Part shown: positions 53,150-62,717 of the stretch, one piece after another
Layout of the letters: each line of letters begins with the position of its first letter
How positions within the stretch are numbered: the first letter of the stretch is position 1
Assembly (NCBI GenBank): GCA_025353485.1
Contig: JANXQO010000027.1
Location: 27,159 to 91,158, forward strand
Source: Chitinophagales bacterium
GTDB lineage: Bacteria; Bacteroidota; Bacteroidia; Chitinophagales; Chitinophagaceae
Length of the DNA stretch: 64,000 nt
Direction: 5' to 3'
The notes under the pieces: model-generated
What the model was told of the DNA's origin: nothing
Seen by the model: the letters and a program-made list of their open reading frames with translations, nothing else
The model's database searches: none
Program-made: the position numbers and the translations under genes

Positions 53150-53236
53150 CGGAGACTGAGGGATTCGAACCCTCGATACAGTTTCCCGTATACACACTTT
53201 CCAGGCGTGCTCCTTCAACCACTCGGACAAGTCTCC
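53150..53236 (-). tRNA. tRNA-Ser (GGA anticodon)
   Basis: The reverse strand folds into a tRNA: acceptor GGAGACT pairs with AGTCTCC, the anticodon loop CTGGAAA gives GGA, a long variable arm marks a class II tRNA, and the T arm is GAGGGTTCGAATCCCTC. The discriminator base is G. The CCA end is not encoded. Confidence 0.95.
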
Positions 53237-53347
53237 AAAAAATAGTTGGCAAATCTACAATGTTATTGCCACTGATTTGTTTTCATTTATATTTTCAATA
53301 CGAAGAGATAATTATTCTTAGAAAAATTATTGCTAAAATTATATTGG

Positions 53348-54298
53348 TCAATGATATGCACTTGCAGTATTCAATTCTTCGATTGCTGCATTATCTAATT
53401 TTAAATCAGTAGCCGCAATAAGATCATTTAATTGTTGTGTATTGGTTGCGCTTGCTATTGGCGCTGCAATTGTTGGTTGCGCAATCAGCCACGCAAGCGA
53501 AACAGTTGCCTGTGTTGTATTATATCGTTTCGCAACTTCATCAAGTGTATTTAAAATTTTGAAGCCCCGTTCATTCAGATATTTTTTATTGCCCCCGCCT
53601 CTTGGGCTTTTTGAGAGATCATTTTCTGACCGATATTTTCCTGTGAGAAAACCACTCGCCAGTGAATAATAATTTATCACACTAATATTTTTTGGCAAAC
53701 AATATGGCTGATATTCTTTTTCAAATATTTCACGGTCATACAAATTATATAAAGGCTGCAGTGTTTCATAATGCGGCAAACCTGCACGCTCACTGTATTC
53801 AACAGATTGTTTCAATCTTTCTAATGATAAATTAGAAGCCCCGATAGCTCTCACTTTCCCCTGTTTTATTAATGCTGCGAATGCATCAATTATTTCTTCA
53901 ACAGGTGTAGAGAGATCATCATAATGTGATTGGTACAGGTCAATATAATCAGTTTGCAAACGTGTAAGTGATGCTTCAACAGCTTTAAAAATGTAATTCT
54001 TTTTAAGCGTTTTCCCCTCTCCCATATCGCTGCCAACTTTTGTAGCAACAATTACTTTATCACGGTTGCCACGATGTCTCATCCAGTTTCCAATTATTTT
54101 TTCAGATTCACCTCCATGGTTACCTTCCTTCCATCTTGAGTAAACATCTGCAGTGTCAATTAAATTAAATCCTGCACCGGTAAATGCATCTAATATTTTA
54201 AAAGATGTTGGCTCATCAATCGTCCATCCAAAAACATTTCCACCCAATGCAAGCGGTGCTACTTTTATTCCTGAATTTCCTAATTGTCTTTTCTCCAT
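53348..54298 (-). CDS. Aldo/keto reductase
   Basis: An NADPH-dependent (alpha/beta)8 reductase. Asp and Tyr of the active-site tetrad lie in FNLIDTADVYSRW, Lys in VIVATKVGSDMGEG, and His in DLYQSHYDDLSTP. The C-terminal cofactor segment is near PIASATNTQQLNDLI. The length of 316 residues is normal. The substrate is unknown. TAATTTTG at 54303-54310 lies 4 nt before the ATG. It is divergent from the OYE gene. Confidence 0.92.
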   Translation of the reverse strand: MEKRQLGNSGIKVAPLALGGNVFGWTIDEPTSFKILDAFTGAGFNLIDTADVYSRWKEGNHGGESEKIIGNWMRHRGNRDKVIVATKVGSDMGEGKTLKKNYIFKAVEASLTRLQTDYIDLYQSHYDDLSTPVEEIIDAFAALIKQGKVRAIGASNLSLERLKQSVEYSERAGLPHYETLQPLYNLYDREIFEKEYQPYCLPKNISVINYYSLASGFLTGKYRSENDLSKSPRGGGNKKYLNERGFKILNTLDEVAKRYNTTQATVSLAWLIAQPTIAAPIASATNTQQLNDLIAATDLKLDNAAIEELNTASAYH

Positions 54299-54302
54299 GC
54301 TT

Positions 54303-54310
54303 CAAAATTA
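54303..54310 (-). promoter_or_regulatory. -7 box 4 nt before the aldo/keto reductase gene
   Basis: The reverse strand reads TAATTTTG, then AAGC, then ATG. Confidence 0.45.
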
Positions 54311-54367
54311 GGAGATAATAAATTAAAAAATTGGTTGCAAGTTTGCAATCACAAATAAAAAAAAGTT

Positions 54368-55435
54368 ATGGCTTTACTTTTTGAACCGCTACAAATAAGG
54401 AGCATTGAATTGAAAAACAGGATTGTTGTTAGCCCCATGTGCCAATACAGCAGTGAAGATGGCTTTGCCAATGACTGGCATCTTGTACATTTGGGAAGCC
54501 GTGCTGTTGGCGGTGCCGGGCTTGTATTTACTGAAGCAACTGCTGTTTCTCCCGAAGGAAGAATAACACTATCTGATCTTGGTATTTGGAAAGATGATCA
54601 CATTGATTTTTTAAAACGTATCACAACATTCATTGAAAATAATGGAGCAGTTCCTGCAATTCAATTGGCTCATGCGGGGCGTAAGGCAAGCCATCATGTG
54701 CCATGGAAAGGGAGTGCAGTTCTTACTGATGAAAAAGGAGCATGGCAAACATTTGCACCAAGTGCAATTGCTTATAAAGAAACCGATCTATTACCAAAAG
54801 CAATGACAACTGATGATATTAAAAAAGTAATAAATGATTTTAGTAATGCTGCGAAAAGAGCTATGCAGGCAGGGTTTAAAATAATTGAGATACATGCTGC
54901 ACATGGTTACCTGCTAAATGAATTTATGTCTCCATTAAGTAATATTAGAACAGATGAGTATGGAGGATCTTTTGAAAACCGTATAAGGTTGTTACTGGAA
55001 ATTGTAGCGACAACAAGAAAAATAATTTCAAATGAACTTCCATTGTTTGTGCGCATATCAGCCACTGATTGGGTGGAAGGCGGATGGACAGAAGACGATT
55101 CTGTAAAGCTTGCTGCTATATTAAAAAATAATGATGTAGATGTTATTGATTGCTCAACAGGTGGGAATATTTCTACCCAAAATATTTCAGTAAGCCCTTT
55201 GTACCAGGTACCTTTTGCAGAAAAAATAAAAAAGGAAACAGGAATATTAACTGGTGCCGTAGGAATAATAACAACTGCCCAACAGGCTGAAGAAATTCTT
55301 ACTAAACAACAGGCAGACCTTATTTTATTAGCAAGACAATTTTTGCGTGATCCATATTTCCCATTACACGCAGCAAGAGAACTTACTGTAGATGTGCCAT
55401 GGCCTGAACAATATGACAGGGCAAAGAAATATTAA
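54368..55435 (+). CDS. Old-yellow-enzyme-type NADH:flavin oxidoreductase (YqjM/NamA-like)
   Basis: An FMN-dependent ene-reductase. The opening FEPLQIRSIELKNRIVVSPMCQYSSEDG, cited by its end SPMCQYSSEDG, carries the Cys of the YqjM class. IQLAHAGRKASHHVPW and IEIHAAHGYLLNEFMSPLSN supply the substrate and FMN contacts. GAVGIITTAQQAEEIL and LLARQFLRDPYFPLHAA bind the FMN phosphate. The length of 355 residues is typical. It reduces activated C=C bonds; the natural substrate is unknown. Confidence 0.93.
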   Translation: MALLFEPLQIRSIELKNRIVVSPMCQYSSEDGFANDWHLVHLGSRAVGGAGLVFTEATAVSPEGRITLSDLGIWKDDHIDFLKRITTFIENNGAVPAIQLAHAGRKASHHVPWKGSAVLTDEKGAWQTFAPSAIAYKETDLLPKAMTTDDIKKVINDFSNAAKRAMQAGFKIIEIHAAHGYLLNEFMSPLSNIRTDEYGGSFENRIRLLLEIVATTRKIISNELPLFVRISATDWVEGGWTEDDSVKLAAILKNNDVDVIDCSTGGNISTQNISVSPLYQVPFAEKIKKETGILTGAVGIITTAQQAEEILTKQQADLILLARQFLRDPYFPLHAARELTVDVPWPEQYDRAKKY

Positions 55436-55437
55436 AA

Positions 55438-55527
55438 GCGTGAGACGTGAAAAGTGAAACGTTAGAATAATGTTTATAGATTTTATGTTCATCATCGCAC
55501 ATTTGCCGTCTCACGTTTCACGATCAC
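55438..55527. repeat. Heptanucleotide-phased inverted repeat filling a convergent gap
   Basis: Left units: GCGTGAG, ACGTGAA, AAGTGAA and ACGTTAG (55438-55465). Right units: CGTCTCA, CGTTTCA and CGATCAC (55507-55527). The two sides are inverse complements in sense (GTGA units facing TCAC units). The array starts 3 bp after the OYE stop and its right end contains the stop codon of the convergent alcohol dehydrogenase. Confidence 0.85.
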
Positions 55528-56567
55528 AATGTTGCCATATCAATTACAAAACGATAACGAACATCACCTTTTAACATGCGTTCGTAAGCTTCATTAATAT
55601 CTTTTATGTTTATCACTTCCACATCACTTACAATATTATGTTCAGCACAATAATCAAGCATCTCCTGTGTTTCCGGAATACCACCAATCAATGATCCTGC
55701 TAAGGTTCTTCTCTTCATTATAAGATTGAATGCAGGAACCTGTGCAGGCGTAGGTGGAGCGCCAACGCAAACCATTTTACCATTTGTGCTAAGCATATTC
55801 AGATAAAGATTGTAATCATGTTCGGCAGAAACGGTGTCAAGAATAAAATCAAAATAATTGGCAACAGATTTTACCTGTTCTTTGTCGGAGGTTAAAACAA
55901 ATTTATGTGCCCCCAATCTTTGGGCATCTTTTTCTTTTGACGGAGAATGACTAAGCATGGTAACTTCTGCGCCGAATGATACGGCAAGCTTTACACCCAT
56001 ATGCCCTAAACCACCAAGACCAACTACTCCTACTTTATCACCTTTACCCACCTTCCAGTGACGCAGTGGAGAATAGGTAGTGATACCTGCACAAAGCAAT
56101 GGCGCAATGCCTTCCAAAGGAAGTTTATCAGATATCGTTAAAACAAAATCTTCATGCGCAACAATCCGTTTGCTGTATCCTCCAAATGTATATCCACTTC
56201 CATCTTTTTCCTGTCCGTTATAAGTGCCTACCATTCCGTTCTCGCAATATTGTTCAAGCCCTTCTTTACAATTATCACACTCACGGCAACTATCCACCAA
56301 ACATCCTATTGCTGCAAGATCACCTGTTTTAAATTTTTTTACATGATCCCCAACTCCTGTTACACGGCCAACAATCTCATGCCCCGGCACACAGGGATAC
56401 TGCGTTCCGCCCCACTCATTACGTACTGTATGAAGATCACTGTGACAAACGCCACAGAATAATATTTCTATTTCAACATCATGTGGTTTGGGTTCTCTTC
56501 TTTCAAATGTCCATGATGATAATTTTTCGGTAGCACTTTGTGCTGCATATGCTTTAGTTGATGTCAT
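55524..56567 (-). CDS. Zinc-dependent NAD(P) alcohol dehydrogenase (CAD/YahK type)
   Basis: A medium-chain alcohol/aldehyde dehydrogenase. The ATG at 56567 (MTSTKAYAAQSATEKLSSW) is the preferred start. The catalytic Zn is held in ILFCGVCHSDLHTVRNEWG and the structural Zn by CRECDNCKEGLEQYC. The Rossmann motif is VGVVGLGGLGHMGVKLAVSF. It resembles NADP-linked YahK/cinnamyl-alcohol-type aldehyde reductases. The length is 347 residues. A TATATTTG box is at 56589-56596. Its stop codon is inside the repeat array described at 55438. Confidence 0.93.
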   Translation of the reverse strand: MTSTKAYAAQSATEKLSSWTFERREPKPHDVEIEILFCGVCHSDLHTVRNEWGGTQYPCVPGHEIVGRVTGVGDHVKKFKTGDLAAIGCLVDSCRECDNCKEGLEQYCENGMVGTYNGQEKDGSGYTFGGYSKRIVAHEDFVLTISDKLPLEGIAPLLCAGITTYSPLRHWKVGKGDKVGVVGLGGLGHMGVKLAVSFGAEVTMLSHSPSKEKDAQRLGAHKFVLTSDKEQVKSVANYFDFILDTVSAEHDYNLYLNMLSTNGKMVCVGAPPTPAQVPAFNLIMKRRTLAGSLIGGIPETQEMLDYCAEHNIVSDVEVINIKDINEAYERMLKGDVRYRFVIDMATL

Positions 56568-56676
56568 ATATTTTTTATTTAGGAGCTGCAAATATAAATG
56601 AGATATATAAATCTTTGCCTAAATAAAAATCCATGCGAATTGCATGGATCTTTACCTATTGGATTTTATAATTCCT

Positions 56677-57162
56677 TTATCTAACTCTTCCCTCTTTTTT
56701 ATCTTTAGATCTTCCTAAAATATAACCTCCTCCTGCTCCAATTACACCGCCTATTACAGCACCCTTAACATGATTTTTACTGATGACTGCGCCGAGTACT
56801 GCACCACCAACTCCACCGATGGTTGCATCTTTAGCAGCGTGGCTCCAACCTCTTTTCCTTCTTACTGTTGTAGTGCTTGTATTGTTAGATGTGCTCGCTG
56901 TATTTCCGGAACCATTGCGGTTATTACGTGTTGTTACGGTTCTGTTGGTGTTTGTAATTTGTTTGTTAGCAACGGCTGTATTTTTATTTCCGTTAGTTAA
57001 TGTAGTTGTTGTAATAACACTTCCGGTATCGGTCATAATATTGCTTTTATACATTCCGGAGGTATCTACCAATATCACATCTTTTTTTGCATCTAAGTCT
57101 GATTTAGAGTTGCAGGCAACAAAAATTGAAGCAACCATCAAACATTGTAATATCTTTTTCAT
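56677..57162 (-). CDS. Glycine-zipper lipoprotein
   Basis: 161 residues. The lipoprotein signal MKKILQCLMVASIFVACNSK has the lipobox VAC. A Thr/Asn-rich low-complexity middle (TNTNRTVTTRNNRNGSGNT) leads to a glycine-zipper pair (GGVGGAVLGAVISKNHVKGA, GGVIGAGGGYILGRSKD). Glycine zippers insert in or pack against the outer membrane. The basic tail is DKKEGRVR. It is probably a stress-related or structural envelope protein; function unproven. Confidence 0.8.
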   Translation of the reverse strand: MKKILQCLMVASIFVACNSKSDLDAKKDVILVDTSGMYKSNIMTDTGSVITTTTLTNGNKNTAVANKQITNTNRTVTTRNNRNGSGNTASTSNNTSTTTVRRKRGWSHAAKDATIGGVGGAVLGAVISKNHVKGAVIGGVIGAGGGYILGRSKDKKEGRVR

Positions 57163-57587
57163 AACTGTAATTTTAATTATCCTATGTAATGAGAAAACTG
57201 TGCCAGAGTGCTATTATTATTAAATTTTAAGAGTATGGTAATGGGGGTAATACTGCTATCTACTGGCCTTCAACCTATTGTGCCTGATGAGAAAATATTG
57301 CCAAATAAGTTACTTATTTCATTCCCGGTATAAGTATTTATCCTAAGCATTTTTCTTATAATTTTTTGTGAAATCAAACAACAAATTTACAGGATGGAAT
57401 AAGGGGGGTTGGGAAGGTAATAATGAATAATATCTCTATTGGATAATCTTATATATTAAAAAGAAAAAATTATTTAGTTAGATGAAAAGACAAGAAAGTT
57501 TCCTAAGAAAAAAGCGGAATGAATAAAATAAATTTTTAAGGCATTGCATATGCAATGCCTTTTATTTTGTTTTGAACACAAATAATT
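57163..57587. other. Intergenic region with a palindromic terminator
   Basis: 425 bp without a believable gene. The palindrome at 57538-57561 lies 27 nt downstream of the amidase stop. The rest is AT-rich and shows no clear promoter box. Confidence 0.5.
57538..57561 (-). terminator. Palindromic terminator downstream of the amidase gene
   Basis: AAGGCATTGCAT is followed directly by ATGCAATGCCTT, a perfect 24-bp inverted repeat. A/T runs on both sides allow action in either direction. The amidase is the only gene reading into it. Confidence 0.65.
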
Positions 57588-59216
57588 TTATGCCATCAAT
57601 GAAGTTTTAAATTTCGGGGCTGTTCTTTTTTTACTTGCCTGTTCATAAGCATAAGCCACTTTTAAAATACCGGCTTCATCATACGCAGTGCTAAAAAAAG
57701 AAAGTCCTATCGGCAGATCATGAACAGTTCCCATTGGTACAGTTATGTGAGGGTATCCTGCCATTGCAGCGGGTGGACAAAAATAAAACCCGGTATCATA
57801 ATCCCCATTCACAAGATCAATTAAAGGTGCATAACCAATACTGGTGCCGCATATTGCATCGAGTTTGTTTTGTTTCAGTATCTCATCAATTAATTTTTTT
57901 GATCCTGTTGATTTTGCAACAGCATCAGTATATTCCTTACTCTCAAGTCCTTTTTTCTCTTCACAGCTTTCTAAAATTTCCTGCTTGAACCATGGCATTG
58001 CTTTGGCTTCATTTTGTTTATTAAAAGCAATAACATCTGCCAGGGATTTTACTTTTGCATTCGCGGTAGAAAGATATTTGTTAACTCCATCTTTAAATTC
58101 ATATTTTAAAACTGTTAGCTCGTCATTACCTAATTTATTTGTTTCTTTTAAAAGTTCGATTTCAACAATAGTTGCTCCCTGCGCTTTTAAAATTTCTATT
58201 GCCTGTTTGTATAATCCTACAACACCTTCATGCCCGGTTAAGAAAGATTTCTCGATACCAATTCGTTTTCCTTTTAAACCATTAGCATCAAGAAAAACAG
58301 TATAATCCTTTTGCGATTTTCCAGCGCTTTCATTTGTAACTGCATCAGCATTATCAATGCCCGTTATCACACTTAATAATATTGCAGCATCTCTTACAGT
58401 CCTTGCCATTGGGCCTGCCGTATCCTGTGTTTTAGAAATGGGTATAATGCCGGTACGGCTTAATAAACCTACCGTTGGCTTAATACCTACGATACCACAA
58501 AAGGAAGATGGCGCAACAACAGATCCATCGGTTTCTGTACCGATTGCAACCGTGCAGAGATTAGCAGCAACGGCCGCTGCAGAGCCTGAACTGGATCCAC
58601 ATGGATTGCGGTCAAGAACATTTGGATTTTTTGTTTGACCACCACGACTGCTCCATCCGCTGCATGATCTTGTTGATCTGAAATTTGCCCACTCACTAAG
58701 ATTTGTTTTTCCTAAAAGCACTGCTCCTGATTCTCTTAATTGTTTTATTATAAAAGCATCATTTGTTGCCTTGTGCCCTTCCAATGCAAGTGAACCTGCA
58801 GTAGTCATCATGTTATCACCGGTATCAATATTATCTTTTATTAAAACAGGAATGCCATGCATGAGGCTTCGCACTTTTCCTGCTTTTCTTTCACTGTCCA
58901 TTTTATCTGCAATGGTGAGCGCATCAGCATTTAATTCGATCACTGCATTTATTGCAGGGCCTTTTTTATCAATTGCGTCAATGCGGTCTAAATATAATTG
59001 CGTGATGGATCTTGATGTGTATTCTCCGCTCTGCATTTTTTTCTGCAGCTCATCAATTGTTATTTCATTTAAAATAAAATCAGTTGGAATATTTTCAGAT
59101 TTTTTTGCAATCGTATCTTCTTTATTAGTCACAGGATTATTGCATGAAGCAACACCAACAGATGCAATAGCAAACGAGGCTAATGAACTGTTCCTGATAA
59201 AATTTCTCCGTTTCAT
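57588..59216 (-). CDS. Exported amidase (amidase-signature family)
   Basis: The N-terminus has a twin-arginine-like RRNFIRNSSLASFAIASVG and the lipobox-like VASC, so a Tat-exported lipoprotein is likely. The Ser-cisSer-Lys triad is visible: Lys in IPVLIKDNIDTGD, cis-Ser in GTETDGSVVAPS, nucleophile Ser in NPCGSSSGSAAAV. The C-terminal region has PAAMAGYPHITVPMG. The length of 542 residues is usual for this class. It is not a GatA because no GatB/C neighbours exist. The substrate amide is unknown. Confidence 0.92.
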   Translation of the reverse strand: MKRRNFIRNSSLASFAIASVGVASCNNPVTNKEDTIAKKSENIPTDFILNEITIDELQKKMQSGEYTSRSITQLYLDRIDAIDKKGPAINAVIELNADALTIADKMDSERKAGKVRSLMHGIPVLIKDNIDTGDNMMTTAGSLALEGHKATNDAFIIKQLRESGAVLLGKTNLSEWANFRSTRSCSGWSSRGGQTKNPNVLDRNPCGSSSGSAAAVAANLCTVAIGTETDGSVVAPSSFCGIVGIKPTVGLLSRTGIIPISKTQDTAGPMARTVRDAAILLSVITGIDNADAVTNESAGKSQKDYTVFLDANGLKGKRIGIEKSFLTGHEGVVGLYKQAIEILKAQGATIVEIELLKETNKLGNDELTVLKYEFKDGVNKYLSTANAKVKSLADVIAFNKQNEAKAMPWFKQEILESCEEKKGLESKEYTDAVAKSTGSKKLIDEILKQNKLDAICGTSIGYAPLIDLVNGDYDTGFYFCPPAAMAGYPHITVPMGTVHDLPIGLSFFSTAYDEAGILKVAYAYEQASKKRTAPKFKTSLMA

Positions 59217-59261
59217 TTTTATGGTTAATAATTATAATGTCTTATTAAAATATTCAATTGT

Positions 59262-59353
59262 GGGCTAAAGCCCATATCAAGGTTGGCTTTCATAACCCCC
59301 AGGCTTAAGCCTGGGGTTAAAATCTGAAACCCGCCACGAATAGCTTTAACCCA
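59262..59353. repeat. REPIN-like double palindrome, copy 2
   Basis: The same plan as 38701-38782: GGGCTAAAGCCCA on the left, an inner AACCCCCAGGCTTAAGCCTG palindrome with its mate, and TAGCTTTAACCCA on the right. The outer right arm is diverged. It ends 28 bp from the stop codon of the VPS10/BNR paralogue. Confidence 0.8.
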
Positions 59354-59381
59354 GGATAGCCGGACAACAATGATAATAATA

Positions 59382-62300
59382 TCATTTTGATATTACAGGT
59401 ATTGTAATTTTTTCAATGTTCAAACTTCTGCAGAGTGTATTAAAATCAGCAACCTGTTTTTGTATATCACTGTATTCATTTTTTATTGGCTGCCATAGTG
59501 CATTTAATTCAGCAAGCCTTTGCTGCTGTCCGCCTGTTACCGCAGGAATATTTACATCCATTTCTCCTTTAAGAAAAATATAATCAGCGCTTAGCATGTT
59601 CACAAAGTTTATGATGTCATCATTGCTTTGTGCTTTTGGCTGCACTAATTTTTCTTCCCATGTTGTTATTTTTTTTACCAGCTTTTTGCCACTATCAATT
59701 ACGCCTTTATACATTACAGTATCCGTAAGCAATTCAATTAATTCATTTACCTGCGAACGAACAATACGCATCTGGTTTACTGCATCATGAATTTCTTTTA
59801 TTTTATTATCAACCTCAGCAAGAGTTTGCTGCTGTTGTAAATATTCAGCCGGGGTTGCATTAATTCTCGGGTCAGGAAGAATATTTATTGTTGTTGTCTT
59901 TTCTTCTTTATCTGTTTTTAATCGTGCAGTAAATTTTCCCGGTGCAACTTTTCGTCCCTGGTAACTTCCTTCAATAAAAACATTCTGTACCCCCGGCAAC
60001 GTCTCATAACGCATATCCCACACAAAACGGTTAAGCCCGGGTTTGTTGGGCAATAAGGCTTCGGCTTCGGGGCCTCCGGGAAATTTTACAAACTTTTTAT
60101 CTTCTTTAGTTGAGTAACTGCGAACCAATTGTCCTTTATCATCAAGGATATCCAAAGTAAGTTTTATCGAATCCGGTTTTGCAGGAACGAGATAATAAAT
60201 AGAAACTCCGGAAGAAGGATTTGTTCCCGAACTATAAATTGGCGGCGGACCTTCTTCATCATCAGGGCTTGCATCCAGTGCACTTCCGCCGGAAACACGG
60301 TAAGCATCTGTTGGTTTAAAAAGATCAAATCTTTTTGTTGTATCTGTTCTATTATATTGACGGAAAATGGTAAGATCATCCAGTATCCAAAATGCACGCC
60401 CCATTGTTGATGCAATTAAATTTCCTTTATGCACCATAAGATCAGTGAGTGGTGTAACCGGCAAATTCAATTGCTGTTGCTTCCATGTTTTTCCGCCATT
60501 GTATGAAATATAAAAACCTGTTTCAGTACCGGCATACAACAGATCTTTTATTACATCATCTTCCCGAACACATCTTGTATAAGCACCGTAAGGAATTCCG
60601 TTGCTGATGTTCGTCCAGGTTTTACCATAGTCTGTTGTTTTATAAATTGCCGGTGCAAGATCATTAAACTTATATCGTGTTGTTGCAATGTATGCAGTTG
60701 CTTTATCGTGTGGTGAAACTTCTATGCAATTTATCAAACGCTCACTGAGCCCGGCAGGTGTTACATTGCTCCATGTTTTGCCGTTATCTTTTGTAAGGTA
60801 CACAAGCCCATCATCACTGCCTGTCCATATTACACCTTTCTCGTAAGGCGATTCAGCAACATATGCAATGGTTGCATAATTTTCTCCACCGGCACCTTCG
60901 TTGGTATAAGGCACACCGCTCTGTCCCATCTTTGTTGTGTCATGTCTTGTGAGGTCAGGAGAAATTACATCCCAATTAATTCCTTTGTTATTTGTTCTGA
61001 ATAAAACATTTCCTGCATGATAAAAAACAGAAGGATCGTTGGGTGAATTAATGATAGGCACATTCCAGTTAAAACGATACTTCATATTTTTTGGCTGCAG
61101 ACTTTGGTATTGGATTGGCGCAATCATGATACCCTTACTCTCTTTAATTTCCTGGTCATATACTTCAATCGTTCCCTGGTAACTGCCACCCATTAAAAAT
61201 TTTGGATTGTTTGGATCGAAAGCAATAAAAGCACTTTCACCTCCGGCAGATGATGACCAATCTCTATCGCTAATGCTGTACCCTGCAAGGTTTCGGCTTG
61301 CTATCATCACAGAAGAATTATCCTGTTGACCACCATAAACATAATAAGGAAAACGATTATCAGCATTTACCCTGTAAAACTGTGCCGTTGGCTGATTGTT
61401 TTCTGTTGACCATGTTTTGCTGTATTAAAACTGATTGCTGCACCACCATCGTTGGCAATTATCATGTTCTTATTATTATTTGGATTTATCCATAGCTGGT
61501 GATAATCGCCATGTGTACCCCGAATGTTGCTCCATGTTTTTCCTCCGTCTATTGATCGTAAGCCCGGAGAATTAAAAGCATACACAACATTTTCATTTTG
61601 TGGATCCAGGGCAATCTCAATATAGTACCATGCTCTTTGCACAAGGCGGTGATCTTTACTTATCCTGTTCCAGCTTTTTCCTGCATCCTCACTCACAAAT
61701 AATCCGCCCTGTTCTTTTTGTGTATCACTTTCAATAAGAGCATACACTTTATCAGCGTTAGCACGGCTTACAGCAATCGCCATCTTTCCTTTTTCTTTTG
61801 GTAACCCTTTGATAAGTTTAACCCAGGTTTCTCCGGCATCTGTTGATTTATATAAATTGCTTCCGGGGCCACCACTTTTTATTTCCCATGGTGTGCGGCG
61901 GTGCTCCCACATGGCAGCATATAAAATTCTTGGATTTGTCATATCCATACTAAGTTCGGAACAGCCTGTATTTTGATCTACATACAAAACTTTTTTCCAC
62001 GTTGTACCTCCATCAATTGATTTATAAACCCCCCGTTCTTCTGAAGAGCCATTTACGGCTCCCTGTGCGGCAACATAAACTATATCAGGATTGGTGGGAT
62101 GAATACGAATGTTTGCTATCTGACGTGTAAGATCAAGCCCCATTTTTTTCCATGTCTTTCCTGCATCAGTAGATTTGTAAACTCCATCACCATACGATGT
62201 CATAACACCACGTACAGCATGCTCGCCCATACCAACAAAAACAACATTGGGATCGCTCTCACTAACCGCAACAGCGCCAACTGATCCTGTTTTAAAAAAG

Positions 62301-62596
62301 CCATCTGAAATATTTTGCCATGAAGAACCCGCATCAAAAGTTTTCCATACGCCGCCGCCTGTAGTACCCATATAATATACCAGCGGATCACCAAAAACAC
62401 CGGTTGCAGTAACTGAGCGGCCCCCGCGGAAAGGGCCAATGTTGCGCCATTTTAAATTACGTAAACTTGAATCTATTTCTGCTGGCGTGGAAACAGTTTG
62501 CACCGGTTGGGTTTCTTTTTTCTTACCGGGCTTTTGCTGTGCATTTATTTGCAGACTAAAAACTATAATAACCAAAATTGAAAATAATTTTATCAT
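59382..62596 (-). pseudogene. Frameshifted VPS10/sortilin-like BNR propeller gene
   Basis: A paralogue of the 23172 gene. The first frame runs from the ATG at 62596 (signal peptide [20 protein letters not shown]) with BNR motifs such as [16 protein letters not shown] and [16 protein letters not shown]. The second frame continues with [16 protein letters not shown] and [15 protein letters not shown], the exact equivalents of the intact paralogue, down to 59382. The switch lies at a run of four A (reverse strand, 61414-61417), where one A is missing. Together about 1071 residues. It could be a pseudogene, a sequencing error or a phase-variable site. Confidence 0.85.
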
Positions 62597-62717
62597 ACAA
62601 TATGTGTTTAGAATTGGATGGTAAGATAAGAAGTTATGATTATCAAAAACCTCCTTAGCATAAGTTCTTTATTAATATGGCACGTTTGCTGTAATATCTT
62701 TTGCAAACAACTCTTCT

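Noticed and set aside
53030..53230. Reverse-strand frame of 66 codons
   Set aside because: It reads through tRNA-Ser.
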